Shown piece after piece: positions 36,801 to 45,420 of a stretch of 64,000 nucleotides of DNA. A program made the position numbers and the translations under genes. Source of the stretch: CBDCYH01 sp965224105 (GTDB lineage Bacteria > Bacteroidota > Rhodothermia > Rhodothermales > JABDKH01); NCBI GenBank assembly GCA_965224105.1, contig CBDCYH010000001.1, positions 558,001 to 622,000 on the forward strand, written 5' to 3'. Position 1 is the first letter of the stretch. Each line of letters starts with the position of its first letter. The notes below the pieces were generated by a model that had not been told where the DNA came from, ran no database searches, and saw only the letters and a program-made list of their open reading frames with translations.

Positions 36801-37678
36801 ACTTTCAGTTTCCCGCCAAGCTCGACGAAATAAACATCCCCAGTATTCGAAATGGCCAGGTCAATTGGATTGTTAGTTTCGTCATCCAACACAGCCTTCT
36901 CCCAGTTTGCATCGATGGTGGCGCCGCATTCACCCTCAAGGACACCAGCCGCCCACTCTATCCCGTTCAAAAGATGATCGCGGAACAGAGGCTCTGCGTA
37001 CGCTGTGCCAGAATGACCGCCACCGGTGTACCAGGATCGTCCTCCCTCATAGATGTGGCACCAGGCCGTCGGATGATCGACGCCCATCGTTCCCCCAGTG
37101 TATGACGACTCGTCCAGAGTTGCCAGGACGTGCACCGTGCCTCTTGGATTGTCTCGATAATTATACCACTCATCCTGCCTAACCCAGCGCTCCGGCAGGG
37201 ACGCAGTCGACGGATGGGTATTGTCCGCTACCAAAATTGTTGCTTCCTGGACTTGCGGATGGCTGTCGAAGTATCCGCCGACGAGCTCACCATAGAACGG
37301 CCAGTCGTATTCGGTATCCGCCGCGGAGTGGATTCCGACAAATCCTCCTCCCGCGCGAATGAACCGCTCGAACGCATCCTGCTGGGATTGATCCAGAATA
37401 TCACCTGTGGTGTTCAGGAAAATGACTACATCGTACTCAGATAGATTGGAGTCGGTGAATGCCGATGCATTCTCCGTGGCGACCACCTCAAAGCTGTGAT
37501 CTGCGGCGAGGTCCTGTATGGTGGCAATACCGGTTTCGATGGACGTATGGCGGAAACCATCTGTCTTCGAAAAAACCAAAGCCTTAAAGCCGTGTGAATC
37601 TGTCTTGTGAACTGGCGACGCTTCTATCGAACCCGGAAGGCACAGAACGGCGATTAGCAAAAGAAGGGACCATTTCAT
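33875..37678 (-). CDS. ThuA - sorbosone dehydrogenase - PKD - CBM6 - PA14 - T9SS fusion protein
   Basis: 1267 residues with signal MKWSLLLLIAVLCLPGSIEA. Domains in order: a ThuA-like (trehalose-utilisation) glutamine-amidotransferase fold at about 30-250 (KALVFSKTDGFRHTSIETGI, GGGFVGIHSAADTEYDWPF, WCHIYEGGRSWYTGGGHS); a glucose/sorbosone dehydrogenase beta-propeller at about 260-690 (EHGLLGIELDPDFDSNGWLY, CCHAAGSMSFDNQGNLIIAT, GLRNPFRISVDP); a PKD domain at about 700-790 (DWDLDGDGNID); a CBM6-like domain at about 880-1025 (RIEAEHFTDENGV, GFIDNGDYIVL); a PA14 domain at about 1040-1180 (GLKGEYFNEPNFGG); and a sorting domain (SIYPNPAADLVQVE). It should oxidise or bind sugars at the cell surface. 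It starts 15 bases after GH16, in the same operon. Confidence 0.92.
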   Translation of the reverse strand: MKWSLLLLIAVLCLPGSIEASPVHKTDSHGFKALVFSKTDGFRHTSIETGIATIQDLAADHSFEVVATENASAFTDSNLSEYDVVIFLNTTGDILDQSQQDAFERFIRAGGGFVGIHSAADTEYDWPFYGELVGGYFDSHPQVQEATILVADNTHPSTASLPERWVRQDEWYNYRDNPRGTVHVLATLDESSYTGGTMGVDHPTAWCHIYEGGRSWYTGGGHSGTAYAEPLFRDHLLNGIEWAAGVLEGECGATIDANWEKAVLDDETNNPIDLAISNTGDVYFVELGGKLKVYDPVAGASTQILNLDVYAANEHGLLGIELDPDFDSNGWLYLFYSPANVNVQRVSRFTISGKAVVPNSESVLLAIPTTRNECCHAAGSMSFDNQGNLIIATGDDTNPFDSNGYAPIDERTGRQAWDAQRTSANTNDLRGKILRITPQENGTYIIPAGNLFPSDGSEGRPEIYAMGLRNPFRISVDPTSNWIYWGDVGPDANGDDPARGPRGYDEWNQARAPGNFGWPYCIGQNFAYRDYDFEAQSSGSAFDCSSPSNDSPNNTGAASLPPAMPAWIWYPYGPSTAFPAITDGPGRTSMAGPVIQYSPASDPAAVPEYFDRSLIIYEWSRNWVKEVRLDENGDILSINPMLGAIDLKRPIAMELSPSGVLYAIEWGTGFGGDNNDSQLIRIDYRPGAGTPVAVIEANPTSGPLPLTVSFSASDSYDPGSSNALTFDWDLDGDGNIDQTGANAQFTYTVAGTYLVRLTATDSDENVGVATATISAGNTAPTVTVSAPRDGGFFAWGDSIAYSVEATDAEDGSTAGGGIDCSDVHVQVSIGHDDHSHPLDQLDGCEGAFEVISGHGDNGDNLFYVFNASYTDQGGAAGSLTSSASFVLHPTRIEAEHFTDENGVAAEPTGDVLGGGSNIGFIDNGDYIVLSGIDLHNINGIGYRIASAGPGGKIEVRVGSPTGLLLSTALVEPTGGWQVYRDVTAPIDNPGGKIDLYFVFKAVSGSNGLFNVNWIDFFGEGLSIGEDTSGLKGEYFNEPNFGGRVTTRTDPRINFNWGAGSPLDFFPSDNFSVRWSGILTPERDEAYRFFARTSDGVRVWLANDLIIDEWADRSTAETFSAFIPLTANQPYDLVVEYYESSGEAQAHLDWTSFSTPRQAVPSYALTPAPTGTSIDDENLASMPVALASIYPNPAADLVQVETEGGWRGPVQVEIVDILGRDIAKFAYEQNTPGKQTTVVDVSDWASGPYFFRISDEDSEARGTFVVRK

Positions 37679-37693
37679 ATGCGTATGCCGCGT

Positions 37694-39535
37694 TTACCGT
37701 GTGACAACCAGTGAGGTCGTTGCAACCTCTTTCCCACTCTGCGCTCTAACCAGGTACAATCCCGGCGCCAGATCTCCGGTGTCCACCGTGTACTGCTTTC
37801 GAGTCTCCGCAGCGGACAACCCACCATATTTCTTTCGCTCTCTCCCGGTTGCGTCAATTATTGAAATGGACACCAGCCCGGAGTTTATCGATCGAACATT
37901 CAGTGTAAGCATGCCGTCGGTTGGATTCGGGAAGGCATCAATATGCAGTGCGGTCGAGTTTGGCGAAATGGTTTCGGTACTGGTCCCCGACACGAATTCA
38001 AAAAACAAGTTATTGAGTTTTATTCCGCTACTTTGAAAGTTGACGCGCATCACGGTGTCCACTGTCGCGAGTTCAATCCCCGTGAATCGCTTGGTCTGCC
38101 ATAAGCCGTTGGTGCTTGGAAGCGATAAGACTCCGGTCTTATCCGAACCGTCAAAATCGATTTGAATTTCAGCGACTGCGTTAGAAGCGTAACGGACGTC
38201 GAGTGCGTAGACACCATCGTTTGCAACTCTTGTACTATATTGCACCCACTCCCGGTTCGAAACGTCGGTTAGGTTGTAGCCTCCGTCCGACGATGGCTCG
38301 ATGTCGACCCCTTCGTTTTCGCGAATGCCACCCCCAGTGTTTTGAGCATCAAGATCCCGATAGCTAACTGTCGACCCACCGGTGTCATAGTTCTCCGCCT
38401 CGATCATGCCAGGAATGGGAGCGCGTCGCATCAAATACGGTGCAGGTACACATTCATTACCGACCATTATGTTTACAGGCACGGAAGACGTTGACCACCC
38501 CATGTTGTCAAGAGCCACTACTCGCACCTCGTAACATCCGGGGGCGAGATCCTCAACTGTAGTCCCGAATGGTGGAGTGTCGTCGCTGGCGAGAATGCCG
38601 TCGCCTTGCAGAAAGAGCACTTCTGATAATGTCCCATTCTCAACGGATGCTGCAGCTGAAAGATCGATACTACTTCCTATGTCGAGCGATGCCGAATCAG
38701 CTGGCGAAAAGGAATCGATTGATGGAAGGCTGGTATTTTCATAGACCCGTACATAGTCGACTTCCAGCACCTGCGGAAACGATGAATCATCAACACCTTG
38801 CTGACCGCCCCAGTCACCTCCCACTGCCACATTGAGAATCAGCCGAAAACTCTTGTCAAATGGCCACGAGATCCAACCCTCGTTTTCGTTGTGGTAGATG
38901 TAATACAACGTGTCATCGACAAAAAACTCAATCCGTTTCGGGGACCACTCGATGGTATAAACATGGTAGGCAGTTGAGGCCCCCGCTACGGTTAGGCTGT
39001 TACCCTTCTGATTGTTCTTCGAGTGGTTGTACTTCTCCGTATGGACTGTGCCATGGATGCGATCCTGATCAAATCCGACGTGCTCCATAATGTCGATTTC
39101 GCCATTGTCGGGCCATCCACCGTCACCGTAAGAATCACCCACCGGCAGCATCCAAATCGCAGGCCATGAGCCCACCCCTGTGGGCAGCTTTGCCCTAACC
39201 TCCACCCTGCCATACAGCCAGTCAGCTTTGGACCGCGTCGTAAGTCTTGCTGATGTGTATTCTCGGCCGTTGAAGAGTTCTTTCCGCGCTTCAACAATCA
39301 ATGATCCGTTCTCCACACGCGCGTTCTCTGGTCGATCGGTGTAATACTGTAACTCGTTGTTACCCCAGCCACTGCCGCCAATATCATACGCCCATTTCGA
39401 AGTATCCGGCGACCCCGCCTGGTCGAATTCATCACTCCAGACCAGGGACCAGGTCTGAGCGTTAGCTGACGACACGGTCGTACACAGGACCATGGCCAGA
39501 ACGAGAACTGGAATTCGAGTTGGCATTCGGTTCAT
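37694..39535 (-). CDS. GH16 endo-beta-1,3-glucanase (laminarinase-like) with CBM6 and T9SS tail
   Basis: 613 residues from ATG 39535 (signal PVLVLAMVLCTTVSSANA). The GH16 domain is at about 28-290: LVWSDEFDQAGSPDTSKW, GNNELQYYTDRPENARVENG, SWPAIWMLPVG. The catalytic motif is GEIDIMEHVG, with nucleophile E146 and acid/base E151. The extra residue in ExDxxE is the beta-bulge seen in laminarinases and licheninases rather than kappa-carrageenases. An Ig-like linker follows (SLPSIDSFSPADSASLDIG), then a CBM6-like domain (GMIEAENYDTGGSTVSYRD) and a sorting domain (AFPNPTDGMLTLNVRS). It should cleave laminarin-type beta-glucan outside the cell. First gene of the GH16-ThuA pair, divergent from the CRTAC1-type gene. 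Confidence 0.93.
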   Translation of the reverse strand: MNRMPTRIPVLVLAMVLCTTVSSANAQTWSLVWSDEFDQAGSPDTSKWAYDIGGSGWGNNELQYYTDRPENARVENGSLIVEARKELFNGREYTSARLTTRSKADWLYGRVEVRAKLPTGVGSWPAIWMLPVGDSYGDGGWPDNGEIDIMEHVGFDQDRIHGTVHTEKYNHSKNNQKGNSLTVAGASTAYHVYTIEWSPKRIEFFVDDTLYYIYHNENEGWISWPFDKSFRLILNVAVGGDWGGQQGVDDSSFPQVLEVDYVRVYENTSLPSIDSFSPADSASLDIGSSIDLSAAASVENGTLSEVLFLQGDGILASDDTPPFGTTVEDLAPGCYEVRVVALDNMGWSTSSVPVNIMVGNECVPAPYLMRRAPIPGMIEAENYDTGGSTVSYRDLDAQNTGGGIRENEGVDIEPSSDGGYNLTDVSNREWVQYSTRVANDGVYALDVRYASNAVAEIQIDFDGSDKTGVLSLPSTNGLWQTKRFTGIELATVDTVMRVNFQSSGIKLNNLFFEFVSGTSTETISPNSTALHIDAFPNPTDGMLTLNVRSINSGLVSISIIDATGRERKKYGGLSAAETRKQYTVDTGDLAPGLYLVRAQSGKEVATTSLVVTR

Positions 39536-39790
39536 ATTCACAGGCATTTGCTTTGTCGACAGTATGGATCGAGTGCGATGTTTAACTTTTGGACCTTCAC
39601 AAATCACGTTTTAAAGACGCTATCTTGCCGAAGTTGTTCAATATGATTCGAGCACATAACGTCGTGGATAACACACGTTGCCTTGAACTGCTTCATCGAT
39701 ATATGCACTGTCCAAGACTTGTCAAAATATAGGAAATATCGTGTCTACGAGACTACTGCTATTTACAACTCAACCTCCCACAAAATAGAT
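39536..39790. promoter_or_regulatory. Divergent promoter region between GH16 and CRTAC1-type genes
   Basis: A 255-base gap that must hold two divergent promoters. I see no clear consensus boxes. An imperfect inverted repeat (AACGTCGTG gataa CACACGTT, 39658-39679) is the only notable structure. Confidence 0.35.
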
Positions 39791-41455
39791 TTGAAGCGTT
39801 TCATTATCCGTACATGGTTGGTACTGGTCTTTGGAGCAGCCTTCGGTGTTTCGAGCTGCTCCAGGCAGGAGCCTGTCCAAACCACTTCCGACTGGACTTT
39901 TTTGGATGTCACTGAAGAAGTAGGCCTTTCTCCGTTCAAACACCAGAACGGAGCTGCGGGAGCGATGCTGTTCCCGGAAATTATGGGTTCTGGAGGCGGA
40001 TTTGTTGACCTTGATGGGGATGAGTGGATTGACATTGTGCTGGTCCGAGGAGGTAAAATAGATCGAGAGAATCGCGATGGACTTTGGGCGTACAAGAATA
40101 ACCAGGGAAAGTCGTTCACTCGTATCGAATCGTTTACAAACAATCTCAACCTGAACGGCTATGGGTTTGGGATTGCAGCTGCCGACTATGACAATGATGG
40201 CGACACCGACCTCTTCTACTCCACCCTCGGTCCAAATCATCTCCTACGTAACACTGGCGGGTCCTTTGAGAATATCACAACTGAAGTTGGCATTCCATCG
40301 GATGGAAAATGGAGCTCGTCCGCAATGTTCTTCGACGCCGACAACGACGGGTTCGCTGACCTCTACGTTGGCAATTACGTGCAATGGTCTAAGGAGAAGG
40401 ATCTCTTTTGCAGCCTTGACGGCGAAACCAAAAGTTATTGCACTCCGGAATTGTATGAGGGAGTGCCGGGACAATTCTTCCGCAATTTAGGTGACGGGCG
40501 TTTTGCTGATGCAACTTCGGATGCCGGGTTCTCAACCGACAAGGGTAAAAACCTCGGCATCTCTGCCATCGATTTTAACCGAGATGGCTGGCTGGATCTT
40601 GCGGTAGCGAACGATACCGATCCCGACATGCTGTATCAAAATGATGGCGATGGCACATTCACCGAGATGGGAATCATCAGCGGGATTGCCTTTGACGAGC
40701 GCGGTGTGGCGCGCGCAGGCATGGGGATTGACGCAGGAGTTGTAGATGACCCGGGTGAGGAAACTGTTTTCGTGGGCAATTTTTCCAATCAGATGATTGG
40801 GGTCTACAAGCATCTTGGCAATGGAGTTTTTCTGGATCGCGCGGCAACATCAAAGATCGGTAGGGCAAGCCTCCTTACACTAACATTCGGGCTCTTCCTT
40901 TTTGATGTTGACCTGGACGGAGATCTGGATTTATTTGCGGCCAACGGACACGTTCAGCCGGACATCGAAGCCGTGAAAGACAACGTATCGTTCAAGCAGC
41001 CATCGCACTTGTTTGTGAATAACGGTGACGGGACGTTCTCGGATGAAGCCGCTCAACGAGGAACTGTTTTTCAAAAGCCGTTGGTGGCTAGAGGAGCTGC
41101 ATACGCCGACTACGACAACGACGGTGACCTCGACATTCTTGTCACCGAAAATAATGGTCCGGTTCACCTTTGGCAGAACACCATCTCGAATCGCAACTTT
41201 ATTAGAGTCAAACTTAACGGCGCGCAATCGGGCTCCGATGCAATCGGCGCTCGCGTCGAACTATATACCGATGACGACGTGCAGGTCCGAACAGTCAAGT
41301 CCGGATCCTCTTTTCTATCTTCATCCGAAAAGGTACTCACCTTCGGTCTTGGCGATTCATCAGTTGCTGATTCGGTCATTGTACATTGGCCAGCAACCGG
41401 AAAAAGCAAACTTCTCGACATTGCAGCTAATCAGGTGTTGACTATCGATGAGTAG
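39791..41455 (+). CDS. CRTAC1-type lipoprotein (FG-GAP/VCBS repeats with ASPIC/UnbV domain)
   Basis: 554 residues. I chose TTG 39791 because it gives a lipoprotein signal (KRFIIRTWLVLVFGAAFG then VSSC); no ATG exists nearby, and the other upstream start at 39683, also TTG, adds 36 residues unlike a signal. A seven-bladed integrin-like propeller is formed by FG-GAP/VCBS repeats with calcium loops: VDLDGDEWIDIVLVRGG, ADYDNDGDTDLFYST, FDADNDGFADLYVGN, DFNRDGWLDLAVAND, DVDLDGDLDLFAANG and ADYDNDGDLDILVTENNG. The C-terminal ASPIC/UnbV module is NRNFIRVKLNGAQSGSDAIG, then GSSFLSSSEKVLTFGLG. Function unknown; surface-located binding is likely. The next gene starts inside its last codons. Confidence 0.9.
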   Translation: MKRFIIRTWLVLVFGAAFGVSSCSRQEPVQTTSDWTFLDVTEEVGLSPFKHQNGAAGAMLFPEIMGSGGGFVDLDGDEWIDIVLVRGGKIDRENRDGLWAYKNNQGKSFTRIESFTNNLNLNGYGFGIAAADYDNDGDTDLFYSTLGPNHLLRNTGGSFENITTEVGIPSDGKWSSSAMFFDADNDGFADLYVGNYVQWSKEKDLFCSLDGETKSYCTPELYEGVPGQFFRNLGDGRFADATSDAGFSTDKGKNLGISAIDFNRDGWLDLAVANDTDPDMLYQNDGDGTFTEMGIISGIAFDERGVARAGMGIDAGVVDDPGEETVFVGNFSNQMIGVYKHLGNGVFLDRAATSKIGRASLLTLTFGLFLFDVDLDGDLDLFAANGHVQPDIEAVKDNVSFKQPSHLFVNNGDGTFSDEAAQRGTVFQKPLVARGAAYADYDNDGDLDILVTENNGPVHLWQNTISNRNFIRVKLNGAQSGSDAIGARVELYTDDDVQVRTVKSGSSFLSSSEKVLTFGLGDSSVADSVIVHWPATGKSKLLDIAANQVLTIDE

Positions 41456-42626
41456 ACGGCCTCCCCGGTACTACGGCATATGGTTCATTACCGCGATCGT
41501 GCTGCTCGTTGGATGCCGAGACACTGGAAAAGGTACACCCGGGTCACCAGTCTCTCCAGAGATTCGTGATACAATCGGTCGAGCACAGAATGCGTATCGA
41601 GCTGGGAGGATGGCAGAAGCCCTCCACATTGCTCAATCCGCGTTAGCTAAACACCCCAACGCTCCAGACCTGAATTTCATCGCTGGCAGGATTCTAAACG
41701 AACTCGGTAGATTGGATGATGCGGAGCGCGCGTACCAGGCTGTCGTGGCCAACACTCCTGAATATGAAGGCGCGTGGCATAATCTCGCAAACATCTCTTT
41801 CAACAAGCGCCGGTATCGGGAGGCGGTCTCCCGTTATTCGACGGAGATCGACAATCATCCCGCTCCCCGTCCCTGGCATGGCCTCGGCGGTTCCTATGCT
41901 GCACTAAATATCGCCGACAGTGCAAAGTGGGCCCTACTCGAAGCGGTGAAGCTTGATTCCGCTTATGCGCCCGCCCTCGCAAGCCTGGCCGACTGGCATG
42001 AGAGAGAGGGCGAGTTCGACAGCGCACTTCACTACGCTACAAAATCACATTTTGCAGATACCAGCAACGTAGACTACCTGGCAAAAGCCGGCACCCTCAT
42101 GGCTCGATTGGGACAACATGACCGCGCACTGGTAACACTCGAGGCAGCCATCAGGAAACGTCCCTGGGATCATGCATCCATCTTGTCATACAGCCAGACC
42201 CTGCAGCGTCTCGGACGAACAGACGAGGCCAAGCGGTACTTCGAAATCGCGGAAGAAGTCCGTCAGCGAAATCGGAATGTTGACAGACTTCTGGACTCGG
42301 CAAATCAGAATCCAGAAAACTTCGTATCCCAAATACTGGCCGCCGATGCACTCAGAAGCGCGCGCAGATACACCGAGGCTGTTCGGCGCTATACCGTAGC
42401 GGAAGCTATTGAACCGGCCAACCTCGATGTCCAGAACAATATTGCGACACTGCTGCTCCAGACAGGTAGAGTCCGTGACGGAATATCTCGTTTCAAAAGT
42501 ATTTTAGCTGTTGATTCTACCTATTCGAACGCGTGGAGCAACCTTGCCAGATACTATGATGCAACTGGTGATCAAGACAGTATGCAATTTGCCCTTTCGC
42601 AACTGCAAAAACTATCAACAGATTAG
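41448..42626 (+). CDS. TPR-repeat lipoprotein
   Basis: 392 residues. The signal YGIWFITAIVLLVGC ends in a lipobox cysteine. About nine tetratricopeptide-like repeats follow: AQNAYRAGRMAEALHIAQSA, NELGRLDDAERAYQAVV, NISFNKRRYREAVSRYST, MARLGQHDRALVTLEAAIRK, QTLQRLGRTDEAKRYFEIAE, LRSARRYTEAVRRYTVAE, and LLQTGRVRDGISRFKSIL. It is an envelope-anchored scaffold. The start ATG lies 8 bases before the end of the CRTAC1-type gene (ATGAGTAG), so the two are coupled and likely form a complex. It converges on the multiheme cytochrome gene, which itself ends in TPRs. Confidence 0.92.
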   Translation: MSRRPPRYYGIWFITAIVLLVGCRDTGKGTPGSPVSPEIRDTIGRAQNAYRAGRMAEALHIAQSALAKHPNAPDLNFIAGRILNELGRLDDAERAYQAVVANTPEYEGAWHNLANISFNKRRYREAVSRYSTEIDNHPAPRPWHGLGGSYAALNIADSAKWALLEAVKLDSAYAPALASLADWHEREGEFDSALHYATKSHFADTSNVDYLAKAGTLMARLGQHDRALVTLEAAIRKRPWDHASILSYSQTLQRLGRTDEAKRYFEIAEEVRQRNRNVDRLLDSANQNPENFVSQILAADALRSARRYTEAVRRYTVAEAIEPANLDVQNNIATLLLQTGRVRDGISRFKSILAVDSTYSNAWSNLARYYDATGDQDSMQFALSQLQKLSTD

Positions 42627-42660
42627 GGCGGTGGATCATCCTACTTCTGCGACGAGATGA

Positions 42661-45405
42661 TCAGTGCGAATGGATGGGAAGTGCTTCATTGTTGTGGTGC
42701 GGATATTTACGTCTGAACTCCAGTGCCAGTGCAGCAGATGCCTCATCCGCCTTGTATCGTTTATATCTAAGTTCATGTTCTTGTGCTTCGGTCTCTTTCC
42801 CCAACGCACGATAACACAACATCAGATTGTAATGCGCCATGAGGTCTTCAGAATCAATGGCGAGCACTCTGGTAAACATCCGTATTGCGCCTTCAAGGTT
42901 TTCCTGAAGGAAAAACGTCCGTCCTAGTTGATTCAGTACGACCCTGTCGTTAGGGTGACTTTTTAGTACGCGTTCGAATTTCTCGACGGCCTGCCTGTAT
43001 TCACCAAGCGCTTTGTTTGCCACGCCCTGAAAATACTCCGTTTTGTAGTAACCTGGTCGGGCTACTTGCGCTTGTTCGAGTGCAGTTGCGGCTAATTCAA
43101 GACTACCTTCGGCAAGATAGACCCTCGACAGATTTATCCATCCATCAGCGTACTGCTCGTCAATGGAGGTAACCTCCTTGAACGCGTTCTCCGCTCCCTT
43201 GAGATCACCTTGCAGCAGCAACCCAATTCCATAATCATTCCATCGCTCCCGCTGAGTGGGAACGTGCCGAGGTGAGGCAGACTCGGTGTCCTGCTTCCCG
43301 GGGTAAAGCGTGAGCGTATCTGCCGCCATTTGCACGATTGGAACGATGGGTGCAGCGCCCTTTTTCGCTGCCCACGCACGGTTGTCGAAGTGAACGGAAA
43401 ACGAAGTATCTCGAGGATCAACGGGGTATCCCCCAAAGGCAAACTCAGTGTGTTGCTGTTCAAATTTGCGGTACAGCAATCTGGAGGTAACCGTCACCGG
43501 CCCATCCACATCCTCTGGCACTCGCAATAAGAAATGCGCGACATCGGCCGCCCCCGGTGGGACGAGGTTTACGTAGACCGTTGATCGTGCGGCCCACGCG
43601 TTCCGCTTGTCGATCCGGTTGCCCATTGCATCGATCATCAATGATCGGTAGAAGTGCGCGGTCGAATCAACGTATCCGAGTTCGTCCACATCGCCACTCT
43701 GCGCAAGGAGAACTCCATTAGCGTCCCGGGCCTCAAACTCCAGCCACGCCTCCTGCGCGTCCACAGTCCCCGTCGGGAAAAAGTGACCAAGCCCCCGCGT
43801 CCGTACAACAACATCCACTCTCACCGTCTCTCCGGGCGGCAGGGCATGATCTCCAGACTTCAGATTACCCTTTAAGTCAACCACATCAGCTGCATATCCC
43901 CCAACTCCTACGGGGCTGGCCCTCTCTTCGCCGGTGGCAAAAGTCGTCGATTCCCTGGCCAGGATTGGAGCCCAACCCGAAGTATCCGCCTCCGAGAGCT
44001 CCCCATATGGTTTTGATATAGCGAAAATATCAATGCTCAGTTGTCCTCGGGACAGGAATTCCGTTGTCAGCTGCACCTGGTGCGCATCCCCTCTCGCTGA
44101 CGGCAACGCAGTGTTGGCCGCAATGAAATCGTGTGCCTTGACCACGTTGTCCCGGTGTCCAGCATCACTTGATTGCGTATTCGGCATATGACATGAAATG
44201 CAGGTCTGTGGTTGTTCGGCCGTATAGAATGAACGCGCGCTTTCTTGTGAGACACCACTTGCCTGCCAGTTGTCATACGTGTTAAAACCTCGAACCCAAC
44301 GATAATTATTGACCGGGCTATCGAGATGCACCTTGTGACAGGATGAACAAAATTCTGCTGGCTGATCTTCGTGAAATGGCTTAAGAAATGTTTCCCGATG
44401 CGGCGCCGGATCGAGCTTGAGGGCGAAGTCGTGGAGAGCCTGCACAAATGAATTATCGCTTGTAGCGATCTCATGCAGTCTCGGATACTTGATCTCGTAT
44501 GCGCCATTGCCAACGGTCCCGTTCACGTTCACGATCCCGTGACAACCAACACATCCGATACCAACCGCTGCCTCATCGGATTCGACAAATTCGCTCAGGG
44601 GCTTCTCCATCATCCCGGAAAAGAGTAGCGCCTGGTCGTGGCAACCCGCACACCACTTCACGGGCTCAGGCCCAGCAATATCCTCCAGGTACTCTATCGA
44701 CTTCCTATACCACTGATTATTGAACGACGAAAAATGGTGAGCGGACCTCTCCCACTGTTCTACTACATCTCCGTGGCATCCGGATCGCCCGCACGACGCC
44801 GACTCCGAAAAATAGGAAGCCGGGATCAAGTTTCCGGATGATGTGGACGCCGGACTCGGAAAAAACGGACCACCCGCACCGCCCATAGCTGCCCCTTCCA
44901 TTTCAATCGGTTGCAACACCTGGTTTACAATTGGCTGAGCCCGGCGGGCGTCCAAAAAGTATGCTACTGCAACTACGGCAACCGCAGCCAGCGCTAACGA
45001 CCTGTTGTCTCGAAAAAATTTGGTTGCGCGCGGAGATGCAAAGATTACAGCTAAACCAACAAGCGAAAAAATGCCATGGCCAAGGACCAGCCATCGCGTT
45101 CCGTGCGTGTGCCCAAAAGCAATTATTAGAGATCCGGACAAAACAACAACAAAGAGGATCATCAATGCGATCGCCTGTACGTTCCTGGCGGTCGGCACAG
45201 TTGAGGTCCAGCGAACCCACCGATGCAAAACAACAACACAGGCTATCCCGAGTGGGATATGCAACAAGACGGTTGCTATATATGCCAGGGACGAATTGCC
45301 CGCAGCCATCAAGTACAGAGATGATAGAAGAGTAATCGCTACAATCCAGCGCCCAGTTGCCGTCGTATACGTCAACCGATATTTGGCACTGTTTTTCTCG
45401 GACAT
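42661..45405 (-). CDS. Membrane-anchored multiheme cytochrome c with TPR domain
   Basis: 914 residues. Five N-terminal transmembrane helices (about 19-36, 41-62, 75-98, 104-124, 136-152) carry histidines at 49, 61, 99, 101 and 110, which might ligate b-type heme. A periplasmic cytochrome domain follows with one CX4CH (C205-C210-H211) and four CXXCH sites (C252, C285, C353, C402), resembling the c554 family, so about five c-type hemes. A beta domain comes next (about 430-680) and then C-terminal TPRs (AENAFKEVTSIDEQYADGWI, FQGVANKALGEYRQAVEKFE, GAIRMFTRVLAIDSEDLMAH). It should pass electrons between membrane quinones and periplasmic or surface partners. Last gene of a minus-strand operon beginning at 50232. 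Confidence 0.92.
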   Translation of the reverse strand: MSEKNSAKYRLTYTTATGRWIVAITLLSSLYLMAAGNSSLAYIATVLLHIPLGIACVVVLHRWVRWTSTVPTARNVQAIALMILFVVVLSGSLIIAFGHTHGTRWLVLGHGIFSLVGLAVIFASPRATKFFRDNRSLALAAVAVVAVAYFLDARRAQPIVNQVLQPIEMEGAAMGGAGGPFFPSPASTSSGNLIPASYFSESASCGRSGCHGDVVEQWERSAHHFSSFNNQWYRKSIEYLEDIAGPEPVKWCAGCHDQALLFSGMMEKPLSEFVESDEAAVGIGCVGCHGIVNVNGTVGNGAYEIKYPRLHEIATSDNSFVQALHDFALKLDPAPHRETFLKPFHEDQPAEFCSSCHKVHLDSPVNNYRWVRGFNTYDNWQASGVSQESARSFYTAEQPQTCISCHMPNTQSSDAGHRDNVVKAHDFIAANTALPSARGDAHQVQLTTEFLSRGQLSIDIFAISKPYGELSEADTSGWAPILARESTTFATGEERASPVGVGGYAADVVDLKGNLKSGDHALPPGETVRVDVVVRTRGLGHFFPTGTVDAQEAWLEFEARDANGVLLAQSGDVDELGYVDSTAHFYRSLMIDAMGNRIDKRNAWAARSTVYVNLVPPGAADVAHFLLRVPEDVDGPVTVTSRLLYRKFEQQHTEFAFGGYPVDPRDTSFSVHFDNRAWAAKKGAAPIVPIVQMAADTLTLYPGKQDTESASPRHVPTQRERWNDYGIGLLLQGDLKGAENAFKEVTSIDEQYADGWINLSRVYLAEGSLELAATALEQAQVARPGYYKTEYFQGVANKALGEYRQAVEKFERVLKSHPNDRVVLNQLGRTFFLQENLEGAIRMFTRVLAIDSEDLMAHYNLMLCYRALGKETEAQEHELRYKRYKADEASAALALEFRRKYPHHNNEALPIHSH

Positions 45406-45420
45406 ATTCTTGAGTCCCGG

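Noticed and set aside
39658..39679. Imperfect inverted repeat as operator of GH16 or CRTAC1 gene
   Set aside because: Arms need a bulge and no second copy was seen upstream of the other candidate LacI targets.
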